Shown in pieces: positions 33,223 through 44,640 of a stretch of DNA of 64,000 nucleotides. Positions within the stretch are counted from its first letter, which is position 1. Every line of letters starts with the position of its first letter. The stretch is from positions 22,317,301-22,381,300 of the forward strand of contig NC_059093.1 in NCBI RefSeq assembly GCF_020497125.1. The letters run 5' to 3'. Under the pieces are notes generated by a model. That model ran no database searches, was not told the DNA's origin, and worked only from the letters and a program-made list of their open reading frames with translations. A program made the position numbers and the translations under genes. The stretch comes from Mauremys mutica. Lineage: Eukaryota; Chordata; Testudines; Geoemydidae.

Positions 33223-34604
33223 TGTGACAGGTTGGATCACAGAAACCCCGCTGGGAGCTGCCAACTGATGTGCCAAGACTACCTCTGCCCCTGTTTTCCC
33301 TGCCAGCTCCGGGCCCCAGCACCCTGTCTGGCTGAGCCAGACACTCCCGCCTGCTCTAACACAGACCCAGGGTCTGAATTACCTGCCCCAAAGCTGCAGG
33401 TTTACTGGAAAGCAGCTCACAGAAGTGTTCCTGTCTTTAACACTGAGATGCCCAACTCCCAATGGCGTCTAAACCCAAATAAATCCGTTTTACCCTGTAT
33501 GAAGCTTATGCAGGTAAACTCATCAATTGTTCGCTCTCTATAACAGTGACAGAGAAATGTGCACGGCTGTTTGCTCCCCAGGTATTAATACATACGCTGG
33601 GTCAATTAATAAGTAAAAAGTGATTTTATTAAATACAGAAAGTAGGATTTAAGTGGTTCCAAGTAGTAACAGACAGAACAAAGCAAGTCACCAAGCAAAA
33701 TAAAACACACAAATCTATGTCTAATCCAACTGAATACAGATAATCTCACCCTCAGAGATGTTTCCATACGTTTCTTTCACAGACTGGACCCCTTCCAGGC
33801 CTAGGCACAATTCTTTCCCCTGGTACAGCTCTTGTTCCAGCTCAGGTGGTAGCTAGGGGATTCCTCATGATGGCTCCTCTCCTCCCTTTGTTCTGTTCCA
33901 CCCCTTTGTATCTTTTGCATAAAGTGGGAATCCTTTGTCCCTCTCTGGGTTCCCACCCACTCCTTCTCAATGGAAAGATGTCAGGTTAAAGATGGATTCC
34001 AGTTCAGGTGACATGATCACATGGCACTGCAAGACTTCATTGCCCATTTGCCAGCACACAGGTCTACAGGAAGACTTACAGGTAAAACACACCCATCTGC
34101 AGACAATTGTCCTGGTTAATGGGAGTCATCAAGATTTCAAAGCACCATTAATGGCCCACACCTTGCATAATTACAACAGGTCCTCAGAGTTATATTTCAG
34201 ATTTCTACAACAGATACAAGAGCAGTACATTTATACAAATAGGATGATCACACTCAGTAGATTATAAGCTTTGTAATGATACCTTACAAGAGACCTTTTG
34301 CATGAAGCATATTCCAGTTACATTACACGTCTGTTGCATCTTAGGCGCATTTAACATGCACAATTTCAGCTTTACGTGATTGGCAAAACCAAGAAAAAAA
34401 ACAAACAAAAATAAAAATAACAATTTAAATCCTGTTTCTGTAGTGCGAGCGATTCATCCTGCCATTTCATCCTGTAATTTCGACTATACGCAATTTTCGC
34501 TTTACACGCTGACTGCGCAATGTAACCCCAGCGTAAGATGAGACAGACCCGTATATTCACTTATTACATTTTTATCAAACCATATAGACTGCACAACGTC
34601 CCAA
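33223..34604 (-). repeat. Second LTR inserted in the relic, minus
   Basis: Starts TGTGACAGGTTGGATCAC in plus sense and carries GATTTTATTAAATAC (a minus-sense poly(A) region). It continues to about 34604, interrupted by the MITE at 34326-34551. It separates the env C-terminus from upstream env sequence. The right edge is approximate and no duplication was found. Confidence 0.5.
34326..34551 (-). mobile_element. Tc1/mariner-type MITE, second copy
   Basis: An inverted copy of the element at 12042-12257: it ends ...GCGTAAGATGAGACAGACCC plus G, next to TA (34552-34553), with TA at 34324-34325 on the other side. It is inserted within an LTR. Confidence 0.75.
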
Positions 34605-35849
34605 CCATCACCATTACAATCATTGGGCACACAAACAAAATGAGGCCCAAGTTTCATGCTGCAATAGCCATCAAACAATAAAAGTCACCCCTAACCCTTA
34701 ACTACATGCAAAAAATCAGATTTGTAGGAGTACCACAGCTGGAAAGTGGAATTAACAATTCAAGAAAATGTAGCTAACGATACAAATGTATCAACAACAA
34801 AACTTAACAAAATGACTATTAGAGAACCGAACAAAAAATAAACCTGATGTATTGGGGACCAAAGTCTTCTGGGCAGAGGTGGCTGTGATTGCTACTTTGG
34901 TTGGAAAGGGGGGAAGTAGAGAGAGGAAAAGGCATTTACCATGTGTAGTATAGTATCCCCCCTCTCTCTGGACCCAGTGCAGCACAGGACACCCACCAGA
35001 GACAGAAACAGAACATGCAACACAGAACACTGAACACAGACTTTGTCGCGACACTAGAACCATGGTATTTCTGCAACTCTTCAGCTGGTACCGGCTCTCC
35101 TGAGGTACCAGTTCAGAGGCTGAAAGATAGAAGCTTAGAAACAAATTAGCACAGTGCTCCCACCACGGCAGACCCTGCTCAGTTTGGGGCTACACAAATG
35201 CTCATTAAGCAGTGCATTTCTTGTAAGTTTAAATCCTCCCTTTCTCCCAGGAAAAGGGCATTAACATGTCATCTAGAAAAAATGTCCCGTTTTAAAATCC
35301 CCAGCCACTTTGCCATGGCCTGGAGATCTGAGGCAGAAGCAGGCACTGTTGTTACTGTTTCACTTCCACCATCCTCTCCCGTGGTTGTGACTGTTCTCTT
35401 TGTTACTGTTGCAATGACATTTTGGCCCTGGGAAATATCCCCTTTCCAATCTCCGGAGGGATCCCAAAAGTTTGCCCCTTCTGGGGTCTCAAATGTCCCT
35501 TTTCCTGATGTTACTGCTACAATTTGCCTATTTGCAAATCCCAATTTTTGTTCCAGTTGTTTAATGAGTGATTTACAGCAGTTATGGTGAGAGGGGGCTC
35601 TCCCCTTTTCTAAAGTTCACTTTTTGACCATTCCCTGTAATACCTGAATTTCTTTTTAAATTTTCTCCTTTTTTGCCGTATGCTCCTGTAAGATGTGAGA
35701 GTGCTGCTTTAACTCTCTGTACCCGTCCTCAAGGGTGCCTAACTGGGTTTGGATACTAATGGACATACATTTCCATCTCTCTGCTTCTGCAGCACAGGCT
35801 TGTCAATTGTGGGGCAGTTTCTCGTTTTCATTTTTACATTTGTAGTAAG

Positions 35850-36520
35850 AGGCCGCCCTGAGATATAAACCTTGATATCAGAGGCCTGGTAGGAGGCCTG
35901 AGGCCTGAACTAAAGCAACGGTCAAGATGTTGTTAACATAAAGCAAAGTGAAGCTGTGAGCCGGAACAGGCCCTGCTCCCAGGAGCTGGCAAGGAAAGGG
36001 CTGATGCTGCAGAAAGAGACAGACCTAAAAGGTACTGGACACCAGAGATCAGAACATTCGCATATTCGTACATTCCACACAGATAACAAGGAACAGGCTG
36101 ACCCATCCCAATGACAGGGGCAAAAGGGGAATCTGATGGATAGAGTGGTTTTGTTCGAACCAACATGTACAAGGCGAGAGGCGGCACCGGTGTCTTTGTC
36201 CAGCCTAGGGGCCAGTGGAAAGTCCCTCCACTGACTGAGCTGAATCCATTGCCAGGGGGCACAAATTCATAGTATGTCCTGTAGAGTCTATAGGAAACTA
36301 TTACTGTGCTTCGTCTGACAATAAACCTGGCCAACATGCCTTCGTACCTTAGCGGAGCCTATGGTCATTGGGGGTTCTCTCAGGGTCTGCTGTGTCGGCG
36401 ATCTACAGAGCCAGGGCAGCACACAGAGGGAACCACGCACGCAGCCAACTGTTATTAACATTGAACAGAGCAGAGCACCACACCAGGAGCATCTGACGAC
36501 AACATTCAGCCAGCTGAAGG
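35850..36520 (+). repeat. LTR-like insertion in gag region, plus
   Basis: The block TGAGGCCTGAACTAAAGCAA ... GCGGAGCCTATGGTCATTGG has a CAATAAA signal at about 36318 followed by roughly 150-200 bp. That is the typical layout of a plus-strand LTR with R/U5. It interrupts the minus-strand gag frame. Exact edges and duplication are not clear. Confidence 0.45.
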
Positions 36521-37060
36521 AATACTGCATTACAAGGTTTCCATAGAAGCCAAACTGCAGCTGCTTCCTTTTCCGTTGGAGTTGAGGGTTTATATATCAA
36601 TAAGTATCTAGTCAATTTGTCTTCTAGGTCTGAAATTGTCTGGACATCAGCTAAGATTTGATCAGACCAAGGGCTGGGTCCAAATTTTTGCAAGATTTGT
36701 TCAAAAGGGGTAACATCTTTTACAAATGCCAATTTCTCACTTTCCTCTCTTGAAGCCTTCTTAAAAGACTGCTTACGTTTAAACATGTTCTAGTATATCC
36801 AACCTCCTATTGTGACTACAATAGCAATGCTTATCCTCTTTACTGTTATTTACCAATCCCTCTTTTCCTGGAGCGAGAAAGCTACTTCTCCTCCTCTCTT
36901 TACCCAGGGTTAATGATCGATCACTTCTTAATACTTGTCAAGGGTTGTGATCACTTTTCCATACTTCTCAATACTTTTCCATTACTCAGTATCAAAGTTT
37001 GTTTCATTACTCAATAAATGTTCATGGTACCTTTCCTCCTTTTGCAATTCTCCACCAAAA

Positions 37061-37290
37061 TGTTATACTTAAAGTGCTGCACAGGATCTTTTCAGGGAGC
37101 ATAAGGCAAAGCGCCACATTTATTGGTAATACATGTATCAATCAACACTGTATCATATGCATATGATATATATTACACTCATGCACACACACACACACAA
37201 GCACACTCCGTCTTCTTGTTGTTACCAACTAGTTGCTCCCCTTAACTTCACTGGCCAGGTGAGTTAGATGCGGAAGGGGTGGAGCTCGGC
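37061..37290 (-). repeat. Partial 5' LTR of the minus-strand retrovirus
   Basis: Matches 31867-32105: TGTTATACTTAAAGTGCTGC, the (CA)n position and TTAACTTCACTGGCCAGGTG. It is cut off at about 37290, where CR1 sequence starts, so the outer part and its target duplication are lost. Confidence 0.75.
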
Positions 37291-39800
37291 TACTGGGGGG
37301 AAGTCGTTCTAGATCAGATTTTAACAAATAGGGAGGAACTCCTTGAGAATTCGAAAGTGGAAGGCAGCTTGGGTGAAAGTGATCATGAAATCAGAGTTCA
37401 CAATTCTAAGGAAGGGAGTACAGCAAAACAGAGACAATGGATTTCAGGAAGGCGGATTTTGGTAAGCCCAGGAAGCTGATAGGTAAGGTCTCATGGGAAT
37501 CAAGACTGAGGGAAAAACAACTGAGGGGAATTGGCAGTTTTTCAAAGGGGCACTATTAAGGGCCCAAAAGCAAGCTATTCCACTGGGTAGGAAAGATAGA
37601 AAATGTGGCAAAAGACCAGCTTGGCTTAACCACGAGATCTTGCATGATCTAACAAATAAAAAGGAGTCATATAAAAAATGGAAACTAGGTCAGATTACAA
37701 AGGATGAATATAGGCAACACAGGACTGCAGGGGCAAGATTAGAAAGGCAAAGGCACAAAATGAGCTCAAACTAGCTATGGGGAATAAAGGGAAACAAGAA
37801 GACTTGTTATCAGTACATTAGAAGCAAGAGGAAGACCAAAGACAGGGTAGGCCCACTGCTCAGTGAGGAGGGAGAAACAGTAACAGGAAACTTGGAAATG
37901 GCAGAGATGCTTAATGACTTCTTTGTTTCGGTCTTCACCGAGAAGTCTGAAGGAATGCCTAACAGAGTGAATGCTAATGGGAAGGGGGTAGGTTTAGAAG
38001 ATAGAAAAAAAGAACAAGTTAAAAATCACTAAGAAAAGTTAGATGCCTGCAAGTCCCCAGGGCCTGATGAAATGCATCCTAGAATACTCCAGGAGCTAAT
38101 AGAGGAGGTATCTGAGCCTCTAGCTATTATCTTTGGAAAATCATGGGAGTCAGGAGAGATTCCAGAAGACTGGAAAAGGGCAAACATAGTGCCCATGTAT
38201 AAAAAGGGAAATACAAACAACCCAGGAAACTACAGTCCAGTTAGTTTAACTTCTGTGCCAGGGAAGATAATGGAGCAAGTAATTAAGGAAATCATCTGCA
38301 AACACTTGGAAGGCGGTAAGGTGATAGGGAATAGCCAGCATGGATTTGTAAAGAACAAATCGTGTCAAACCAATCTGACAGCTTTCTTTGATAGGATAAC
38401 GAGTCTTGTGGATAAGGGAGAAGCGGTGGATGTGGTATACCTAGACTTTAGTAAGGCATTTGATATGGTCTCACATGATATTCTTATCGATAAACTAGGC
38501 AAATACAATTTAGATGGCGCTACTATAAGGTGGCTGCATAACTGGCTGGAGAACCGTACATAGAGAGTAGTTATTAATGGTTCCCAGTCCTGCTGGAAAG
38601 GTATAACAAGTGGGGTTCCGCAGGGGTCTGTTTTGGGACCGGCTCTGTTCAATATCTTCATCAACGACTTAGATATTGGCATGGAAAGTACGCTTATTAA
38701 GTTTGCAGATGATATCAAACTGGGAGGGATTGCAACTACTTTGGAGGACAGGTTCATAATTCAAAATGATCTGGACAAATTGGAGAAACGGTCTGAGGTA
38801 AACGGGATGGGATGAAGGAGAAATGGGATGAAGTTTAACAAAGACAAATGCAAAGTGCTCCACTTCGGAAGGAACAATCAGTTTCACACATACAGAATGG
38901 GAAGAGGCTGTCTAGGAAGGAGTATGGCAGAAAGGGATCTAGGGGTTATAGTGGACCACAAGGTAAATATGAGTCAACAGTGTGATGCTGTTGCAAAAAA
39001 AAGCAAACGTGATTCTGGGATGCATTAACAGGTGTGTTGTGAGCAAGACACGAGAAGTCATTCTTCCACTCTACTCTGCACTGGTTAGGACTCAACTGGA
39101 GTATTGTGTCCAGTTCTGGGCACCGCATTTCAAGAAAGATGTGGAGAAAATGGAGAGGGTCCAAAGAAGAGCAACAAGAATGATTAAAGGTCTTGAGAAC
39201 ATGACCTATGAAGGAAGGCTGAAAGAATTGGATTTGTTTAGTTTGGAAGATAGGGGGGACATGATAGCAGTCTTCAGGTATCTAAAAGGGTGTCATAAGG
39301 AGGAGAGAGAAAACTTGTCCATCTTAGCCTTTAAGGACTGTGCCAGGGAATCCAACCCCCCCGCCCCTGCCATGCACACGCCCAGGGGCAGTAACAAAGT
39401 CCCAGCCTGTAGTTTCAGGTTCCTTGCATTGCGCAGCCTGTCTGGGAGTGGGGTGCATGATGCTTCCCCCTATGGTGAATGACCTGCTCCCAAGATGTAG
39501 AGTGACCAAGCTCAACAGAATGCCTAACCAAGTATGCTCAGTACCCAGCCAGCCCTGATAGACTGTGGTTAAAGGCTGACTACCTGAGCTATCCCAGTTG
39601 GTAGTTCCTAACTGTCAGGGTGCTTAAACACTGGAATAAATCGCCTAGGGAGGTTGTGGAATCTCCATCTCTGGAGATATTTAAGAGTAGGTTAGAGGAA
39701 ATGTCTATCCGGGATGGTCTAGACAGTATTTGGTCCTGCCATGAGGGCAGGGGACTGGACTTGATGACCTCTTGAGGTCCCTTCCAGTCCTAGAATCTAT
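37284..39800 (+). mobile_element. CR1 LINE, 5'-truncated, plus strand
   Basis: Begins within the endonuclease ([16 protein letters not shown], then GESDHEI) and passes the linker ([10 protein letters not shown]). The RT follows: [51 protein letters not shown], a stop after WLENRT at about 38561, GVPQGSVLGPALFNIF, KFADDIKLGG (catalytic F-A-D-D kept), RTQLEYCVQFWAPHF and RMIKGLENMTYEGRLKEL. Several stops and frameshifts make it inactive. It ends at 39720-39800 with the CR1 3' terminus (GGACTTGATGACCTCTTGAG). Between about 39340 and 39616 unrelated sequence is inserted near the end of ORF2. Confidence 0.85.
39340..39616. repeat. Unclassified insert in CR1 3' region
   Basis: This sequence replaces the expected CR1 frame. 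Its part 39530-39597 (GCTCAGTACCCAGCCAGCCC ... CTGACTACCTGAGCTA) recurs almost exactly at 40828-40888, so it belongs to a dispersed repeat that I cannot name. Confidence 0.6.
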
Positions 39801-41640
39801 CAATAAGAATAGGGTTGAAACTTTAAGATCCTAAATTGATAACACAATACAGTAGAGACTTAAAAATCACAACCTAACATCCCTTGTATGGGTTATTCCC
39901 CTGATAGTGGACTGGAAGCATGTGGTTGTTTCCTATTTCCACCTTTTTGTTCCCTCAACAGAAAGTGTATGGCCTGCTGCAAAATGAGTAGTGTTCCAAG
40001 AATACGTTGAGCACTTGTGCCTCTGCCTCTCTTCCTCTACATCCCCAGAAACCCTATGATAGTAAAGCTATTGTGATGGAATTGATGTTAGTTAATACTA
40101 ATGGGATCAATCTTAATTTGTCCGCATTAAGGAAGGTGAGATTGTCAGGGAATGTGGCTGTTCTGTGTGGTTCCATGTTCCAACAGAGGGTATCTCCAGG
40201 ATCAAAAAGGACTTTACAACAAACCAGGTGCTTTCTTTAGGCCTTCATTGTCTGCCTTTTGCTGTCCTCCATTTGTGGAAACAGTGATGTATACTTATTT
40301 CTAAGTGAAGTAAAATTAATTTATGTGCTCAATGTCCCTAATAGTGAAACCATAGCTTTCAACTCTACTCAGTGTGACTGCAGTGACTGAGTGGCCTCCC
40401 TCCGAGCGGGAGGGACACTTACATGCTTCTTGGAGGGCAGAGCCTAGATTGCCCTGCCTCCCTCGCCAGAAGTACCGGGGCATGGCCAGAAATAGAAAAG
40501 TCCGGCCAGACAGCACGGCTGGGGGAGAGCCTGTGAAAGAGGACGATGCTCAGCCTGGTCTCCCAAGGCCCCAAGAGGAATCTGCGCCAGGCTGTTCCCA
40601 ATTCCCAGACGAGGACTGGCCCGATCCCTGCCAAGCAGGGACAGCTGATTCTGCCCCTGCCAGGGCCCTGGGCTGGGACGCAGTGGAGTAGGGTGGGCCC
40701 ACGTCCCCCTGCCACCCCACCCCGGGGTGGCTGACCCCCTACGTTGTGCAGGGAGGCTCTAGCTCTGGAGTGGAGCTTCCTGGACCACTAACCTGAAAGA
40801 CTGTTTGTTTGCAGGCTGCCCAAGTCTGCTCAGTACCCAGCCAGCCCTGACAGACTGTGGTTAAAGGCTGACTACCTGAGCTACCCCAGACCAGGCCAAA
40901 GCCTGGTAGCGACTATTAATCACCCAGCTCTACCATGGGCTCTGGACTGTCTCACAGACACTGGTCCTAGCCAGGCAGGGTCAGCCCGAGTGGCCTCTCT
41001 CCGAGTGGGAAAGCGAGGGACACTTTTTTTTTTTTAACATAGTAACATCTTGGGGTTAAGAGGAATAGTCTGCTTTCATTTCTGATTTCAATAGTCTGCT
41101 TGGCTTCGTCGCCAAGATCCAAAACAAGGACCCCAGGGCCTGGAGCACCCAGTACACTGAGGCGGCAGCTGAGGAGGCAGCCGGGGGGGACCTGTTCCAA
41201 GACATTAGCACCCCTGGAGACACTGGTGGGGCCAGCCAGGGGGCACGGAGGAGGACCCGGGAGCCTTATCCACTTCACCCCCAGGTGGTCTGCCCCATGA
41301 TGCCTTGTGGACCAGCAGACCTGCAAAGTAGGGGAGCTGTGGCCTCTGCCCAGGCTGAGCCTGATCCAGCACCCGAGGGTCCGCTGTGGCAGCTGATCTC
41401 AGCCCACCTGAGACATGGCCCATGGACAAATGGGTTGTAAAATGCAGTTTGATTGTTGTATATTGATTAGTTCAGCTGAAGAAGCCCCTTCTCACCTTTC
41501 TGGAGGGGGGTATGGGCAGCTTGTGTGAACCCCTCCCTCCTGAGTTGCCATGGAGTGGGTTTCCTCTGCACACAGGGGCTGGGGCAGAGCTGGGCACTGA
41601 CATGACCTCTGATCCCTGTGATTCACCCAGGACGGTTCAA
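39801..41640. other. No gene seen; unclassified repeats
   Basis: Two similar words, GAGTGGCCTCCCTCCGAGCG near 40388 and GAGTGGCCTCTCTCCGAGTG near 40990, each close to GGGACACTT, bracket about 600 bp that includes the repeat at 40828-40888. This may be an LTR-retrotransposon remnant. The frame at 40374-40691 is hydrophilic and Pro/Glu-rich but has no recognised domain. Confidence 0.4.
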
Positions 41641-41641
41641 A

Positions 41642-41692
41642 TAAAGTGGAGTATGCGATAAAAAAAAAAAGATAAAAAAAAGATAAAAAAAG
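41642..41692. repeat. A-rich simple repeat (GATAAAAAAA)n
   Basis: Three to four copies of GATAAAAAAA-type units lie immediately before a SINE. Confidence 0.85.
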
Positions 41693-41895
41693 TGGGGGGG
41701 AGGGATAGCTCAGTGGTTTGAGCATTGGCCTGCTAAACCCAGGGTTGTGAGTTCAATCCTTGAGGAGGCCACTTAGGGATCTGGGGCAAAAATTGGTCCT
41801 GCTAGTGAAGGCAGGGGGCTGGACTCAATGACCTTTCAAGGTCCCTTCCAGTTCTAGGAGAGTGGTATATCTCCAATTATTAAAATTATTAACAT
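41693..41895 (+). mobile_element. tRNA-derived SINE with CR1 tail
   Basis: The head GGATAGCTCAGTGGTTTGAG ... GAGTTCAATCC carries tRNA-like A and B boxes for RNA polymerase III. The tail GGGCTGGACTCAATGACCTT ... CCTTCCAGTTCTAGG resembles the CR1 3' end, so CR1 reverse transcriptase probably mobilised it. This layout matches the tortoise Pol III/SINE. An A/T-rich ATTATTAAAATTATTAA end follows. Confidence 0.85.
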
Positions 41896-41966
41896 TTTTT
41901 ATTAAAAATTTAAAGCTGAGGAATGTACCGACTGTAAGATGCTTTGGCTGAGTTAAATCAATAGGC

Positions 41967-42129
41967 CAGGGGTTGGCAACCTTTCAGAAGTGGTGTGCCA
42001 AGTCTTCATTTATTCACTCTGATTTAAGGTTTTGCGTGCCGGTAACGCATTTGAACGTTTTAGAAGGTCTCTCTCTCTCTAAGTCTATAGTACACAACTA
42101 AACTATTGTTGTATGTAAAGTAAACAAGG
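41967..42129 (+). mobile_element. hAT element left end
   Basis: Starts CAGGGGTTGGCAACCTTTCA, the hAT-type terminus also present in inverted form at 57591-57610. About 160 bp are present, ending where an LTR fragment begins. Confidence 0.7.
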
Positions 42130-42399
42130 TGTTCTCTCCTCTGGCTCCTCCTCTCCTGACTGGAGTGAGCTCCTTTTTAAACCAGGTGCCCTAATTAGCC
42201 TGCCTTGATTGGCTGCAGGTGTTCTAATCAATGTAGCTATCTCCACTGCCTTCTATAAAGATCTTAATTGGCCCCAGGTGCCTTGATTAACCTGGAGCAA
42301 CTGCCATTTGGCTACCACGGTACTAGGGATTTGTTTAGCCTAGGGCTAACATACCTGTTCCTCAGTAATTTACTGTAGCCATCCGGCCTTGCCCCATCA
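42130..42399 (-). repeat. LTR fragment, minus orientation
   Basis: In minus sense it runs TGATGGGGCAAGG ... GAGAGAACA, with TG/CA ends. It has CCTTGATTAACCTGGAGC and 'GGCCCCAGGTGCC' words common to a reptile LTR-retrotransposon. It may be an internally shortened solo LTR. No target duplication was seen. Confidence 0.5.
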
Positions 42400-42400
42400 C

Positions 42401-42427
42401 GATAGATAGATAGATAGATAGATAGAT
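42401..42427. repeat. (GATA)n microsatellite
   Basis: Between six and seven GATA units, at the junction of the LTR fragment and the retroviral region. Confidence 0.95.
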
Positions 42428-42861
42428 TCTCCTATGTGGCAGCAATAGAACAGGCAGTCCCATATACAAATAAGAGCAGTACAAAAGGGATCATTGGGAA
42501 TCGGGGAGGATATGCTAGGGGTCATTTCCCGAGAACGAGGGAATAAGGGTCGGCAGGGGGATCAGGTATACCCAGATCTCTGGCAATATCAGGCCAACAC
42601 CCCTAAACAGAAGGAAGGGGGAGAAGAGGTAGAGCTAACTGAGAAGGAGATTTGCCGACTAGCCTGGCAAACCCTGATGCAGTACAGAGCCAACCGTGCC
42701 CAGTGGCATGGGGCACCCACACCTGACTTGGTCAGAGAAGCTACCAAGTTACAACAGACTCGTAAAGGAGTAGCATGTGTATCCCCCAGTGCACCTCCAC
42801 CATTGGCACCACTACAGCATCTCCCCGATGCATGCCCCCATCCTGCAGACAAATAATAATT
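42428..42861 (+). pseudogene. Endogenous retrovirus relic: gag end
   Basis: A plus-strand frame (42494-42856) ends in a proline-rich tail. It contains KQKEGGEEVELTEKEICRLA and DLVREATKLQQTRKG, hydrophilic and helical, in the position expected for the end of gag just before protease. No CCHC nucleocapsid knuckle is visible. The assignment rests mainly on the protease that follows after the SINE. Confidence 0.45.
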
Positions 42862-43048
42862 TGAGACATACCTATCTCATAGAGCTGCAAAGGACCCCAA
42901 GAGGTCATGGAGTCCAGCCCCCTGCCTTCACTAGCAGGACCAAGTACTGATTTTGCCCCAGATCCCTAAGTGGCCCCCTCAACGGCTGAACTCACAGCCC
43001 TGGGTTTAGCAGGCCAATGCTCAAACCACTGAGCTATCCCTCCCACTG
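42862..43048 (-). mobile_element. tRNA-derived SINE, minus, within retrovirus
   Basis: This is the reverse complement of the SINE at 41693: it ends ...GAGCTATCCCTCCC and starts with a CR1-like tail (complement of GGGCTGGACTCCATGACCTC). It separates the gag end from protease. Confidence 0.85.
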
Positions 43049-43099
43049 GGATAGAGAGGCCCACTGAACAATGAACTTCCACTATCTGTAGGGGCACAA

Positions 43100-44640
43100 G
43101 AGGGGAAGTTCATAGGAAAGGTCCATTGAGACCCTGGAGGAAGACCATGCATGTATGTTCAGCAGGGTAAGCATGCCCCTACATTGGCTTTAATAGACAC
43201 AGGAGCCACGGTGTCTTTAATCAAAAACACTCCAGAAGCAGGAAGGCAGGTGAAACAAGTAACCCTGAACTCCTTCCAAGGCAATCCCAGCATTGGTTGG
43301 GAACGGGCCCAGGCCCCCTTTTCGGTACAAGGGTTTAAAACCTTTGGGAACCTGATCCAAACTCCTGACATGACTAATGAAATCATTTTGGGCTCGGATT
43401 GGTTGTTCAACAACATAGTAATAGACATGCCCAGGGGTATCTTATGGAAAGTTGATATTCCCCCTCCCCATTCTGGGAAAATTGACCAAAAGATATTACT
43501 AGGAAAAGTGGGAGGGAGACCAGTTGCAGCATTATCGGCCCAGCAAATGGAGGGATGGCGCCAGAAATGCCCCTCGGTCTGGACTCAAAAGAAAACAGGC
43601 GGTGGTAAAATTAATGCTTGTGTAAAAATTGTAGGGGAATTAGTACATCCCTAGAAACAATGTTCTTATCCAAAGGAGGCAGAGGCCCAATTGGCACAAA
43701 CTATCAAGGAGCTGGAACAGCAGGGAGTAATCCGAAAAACAAAATCACCCTTCAACTCCCCTGTAAGGCCGGTACTAAAAGCAGACGCCCAGTCCTAGTG
43801 CCTAACAAGAGGATCACAGGTGACTACAGGCAGGGCCGGCTCCAGGGTTTTTGCCACCCTAAGCGTTTGGGGGAAAAAAATTGCTATCGGTGGCAGCTCC
43901 ACCACGCTGCTTTCTTCTTTGGTGGCAATTCGGCGGCTGGTCCTTCCCTCCGAGAGGGACCGAGGCACCCACCACCGAAATGCCGCAGAAAAGCCTCATG
44001 TGCCGCCCCAAGCAGCTGCTTGCTGAGCAGGTGCCTGGAGCCGGCCCTGACTACAGGAGGATTAACAAAAATACAATACCCATGGCTCCTATTGTGGCAG
44101 ACATGACACAGGCCATACAAAAGGTCCAAGCCACACTGAAATATACTTCAGTAACTGATTCAGCCAATTGTTTCTTTCCCATCCCCCTACACCCTGACTC
44201 ACAGGATCGGTTTGCCTTTACTAGGAAAGAACAGCAATGGGCTTTTTGTCGATTCCCCCAAGGGTACCACAATAGTCCAGCAACTGCACACCGGGATGTG
44301 GTAGATTTAGCCCACAATATAGACCGTTTGTGTTTTCCCGTGTGGATGATAGTTTGGTCTTTGGAGAACCTGAGGCACAGACACAGATGATAACTGAGAA
44401 GGTGTTAGCATGAAGTCAAGAAACAGGATTTAAGGTAGCCTTGCATAAGGCCCCATTGGTGCAGCCCCAAGTCACATATTTGGGTATAATTATTGGGCAA
44501 GGAGGAGGCAACCAGGCCAGCGCAAGGTGAGAGCCCAAGTAGAAATGCTGGCTCCTACTGACGCCCACTCCTTGAGAGTACTGCTGGGAGGGTTTGATTT
44601 TCTCAGATCCCACATTTACAAGTATGTTGAAATAACTCAC
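43100..44640 (+). pseudogene. Endogenous retrovirus relic: protease and RT
   Basis: The protease (43151-43654) has the aspartic active-site word LIDTGATVSLI and the later hydrophobic strand EIILGSDWLF. This family processes the retroviral polyprotein. RT follows from about 43655 and is interrupted by a MITE (43831-44049). It resumes with RRINKNTIPMAPIVADMTQA, the palm word RFPQGYHNSPAT, and a frameshifted active-site region where R-V-D-D is readable at about 44340-44352. The thumb word VTYLGIIIGQG lies near 44475. Stops and frameshifts between these pieces show that it is a fossil. The palm wording does not match the class I pieces at 29.7-31.9 kb, so it is probably a different retroviral lineage. 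Confidence 0.7.
43831..44049 (+). mobile_element. hAT MITE in retroviral RT, 8-bp TSD
   Basis: A 219-bp element with near-perfect terminal inverted repeats CAGGGCCGGCTCCAGG and CCTGGAGCCGGCCCTG. It is flanked by the perfect duplication ACTACAGG (43823-43830 and 44050-44057). Non-coding. Same terminal family as 26257-26530. Confidence 0.95.

Larger units (their letters stand above)
32799..37060 (-). pseudogene. Endogenous retrovirus relic between LTRs, pol absent
   Basis: On the minus strand, after the LTR at 37061, a gag start lies at 36786-36530 (MFKRKQSFKKASREESEKL). After an inserted LTR a coiled-coil-like stretch and a T/V-rich segment (35850-35270) probably belong to gag. Near 35040-34790 there is a hydrophobic signal-like segment (VFCVACSVSVSGGCPVLHW), possibly the env start. 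At 33060-32860 lies an env C-terminus with a long membrane-spanning helix (FVLVVILTILSVLMLCMCC) and a short cytoplasmic tail. The polypurine tract follows at 32802-32812. No protease, RT or integrase is seen, and gag and env are broken by stops and two insertions. The primer-binding region after the LTR (TGGTGGAGAATTGC, minus) does not match a tRNA I know. Confidence 0.6.

Noticed and set aside
41693..41770. tRNA gene.
   Set aside because: The A and B box words are there, but no acceptor stem closes and a CR1-like tail follows, so it is the head of a SINE.
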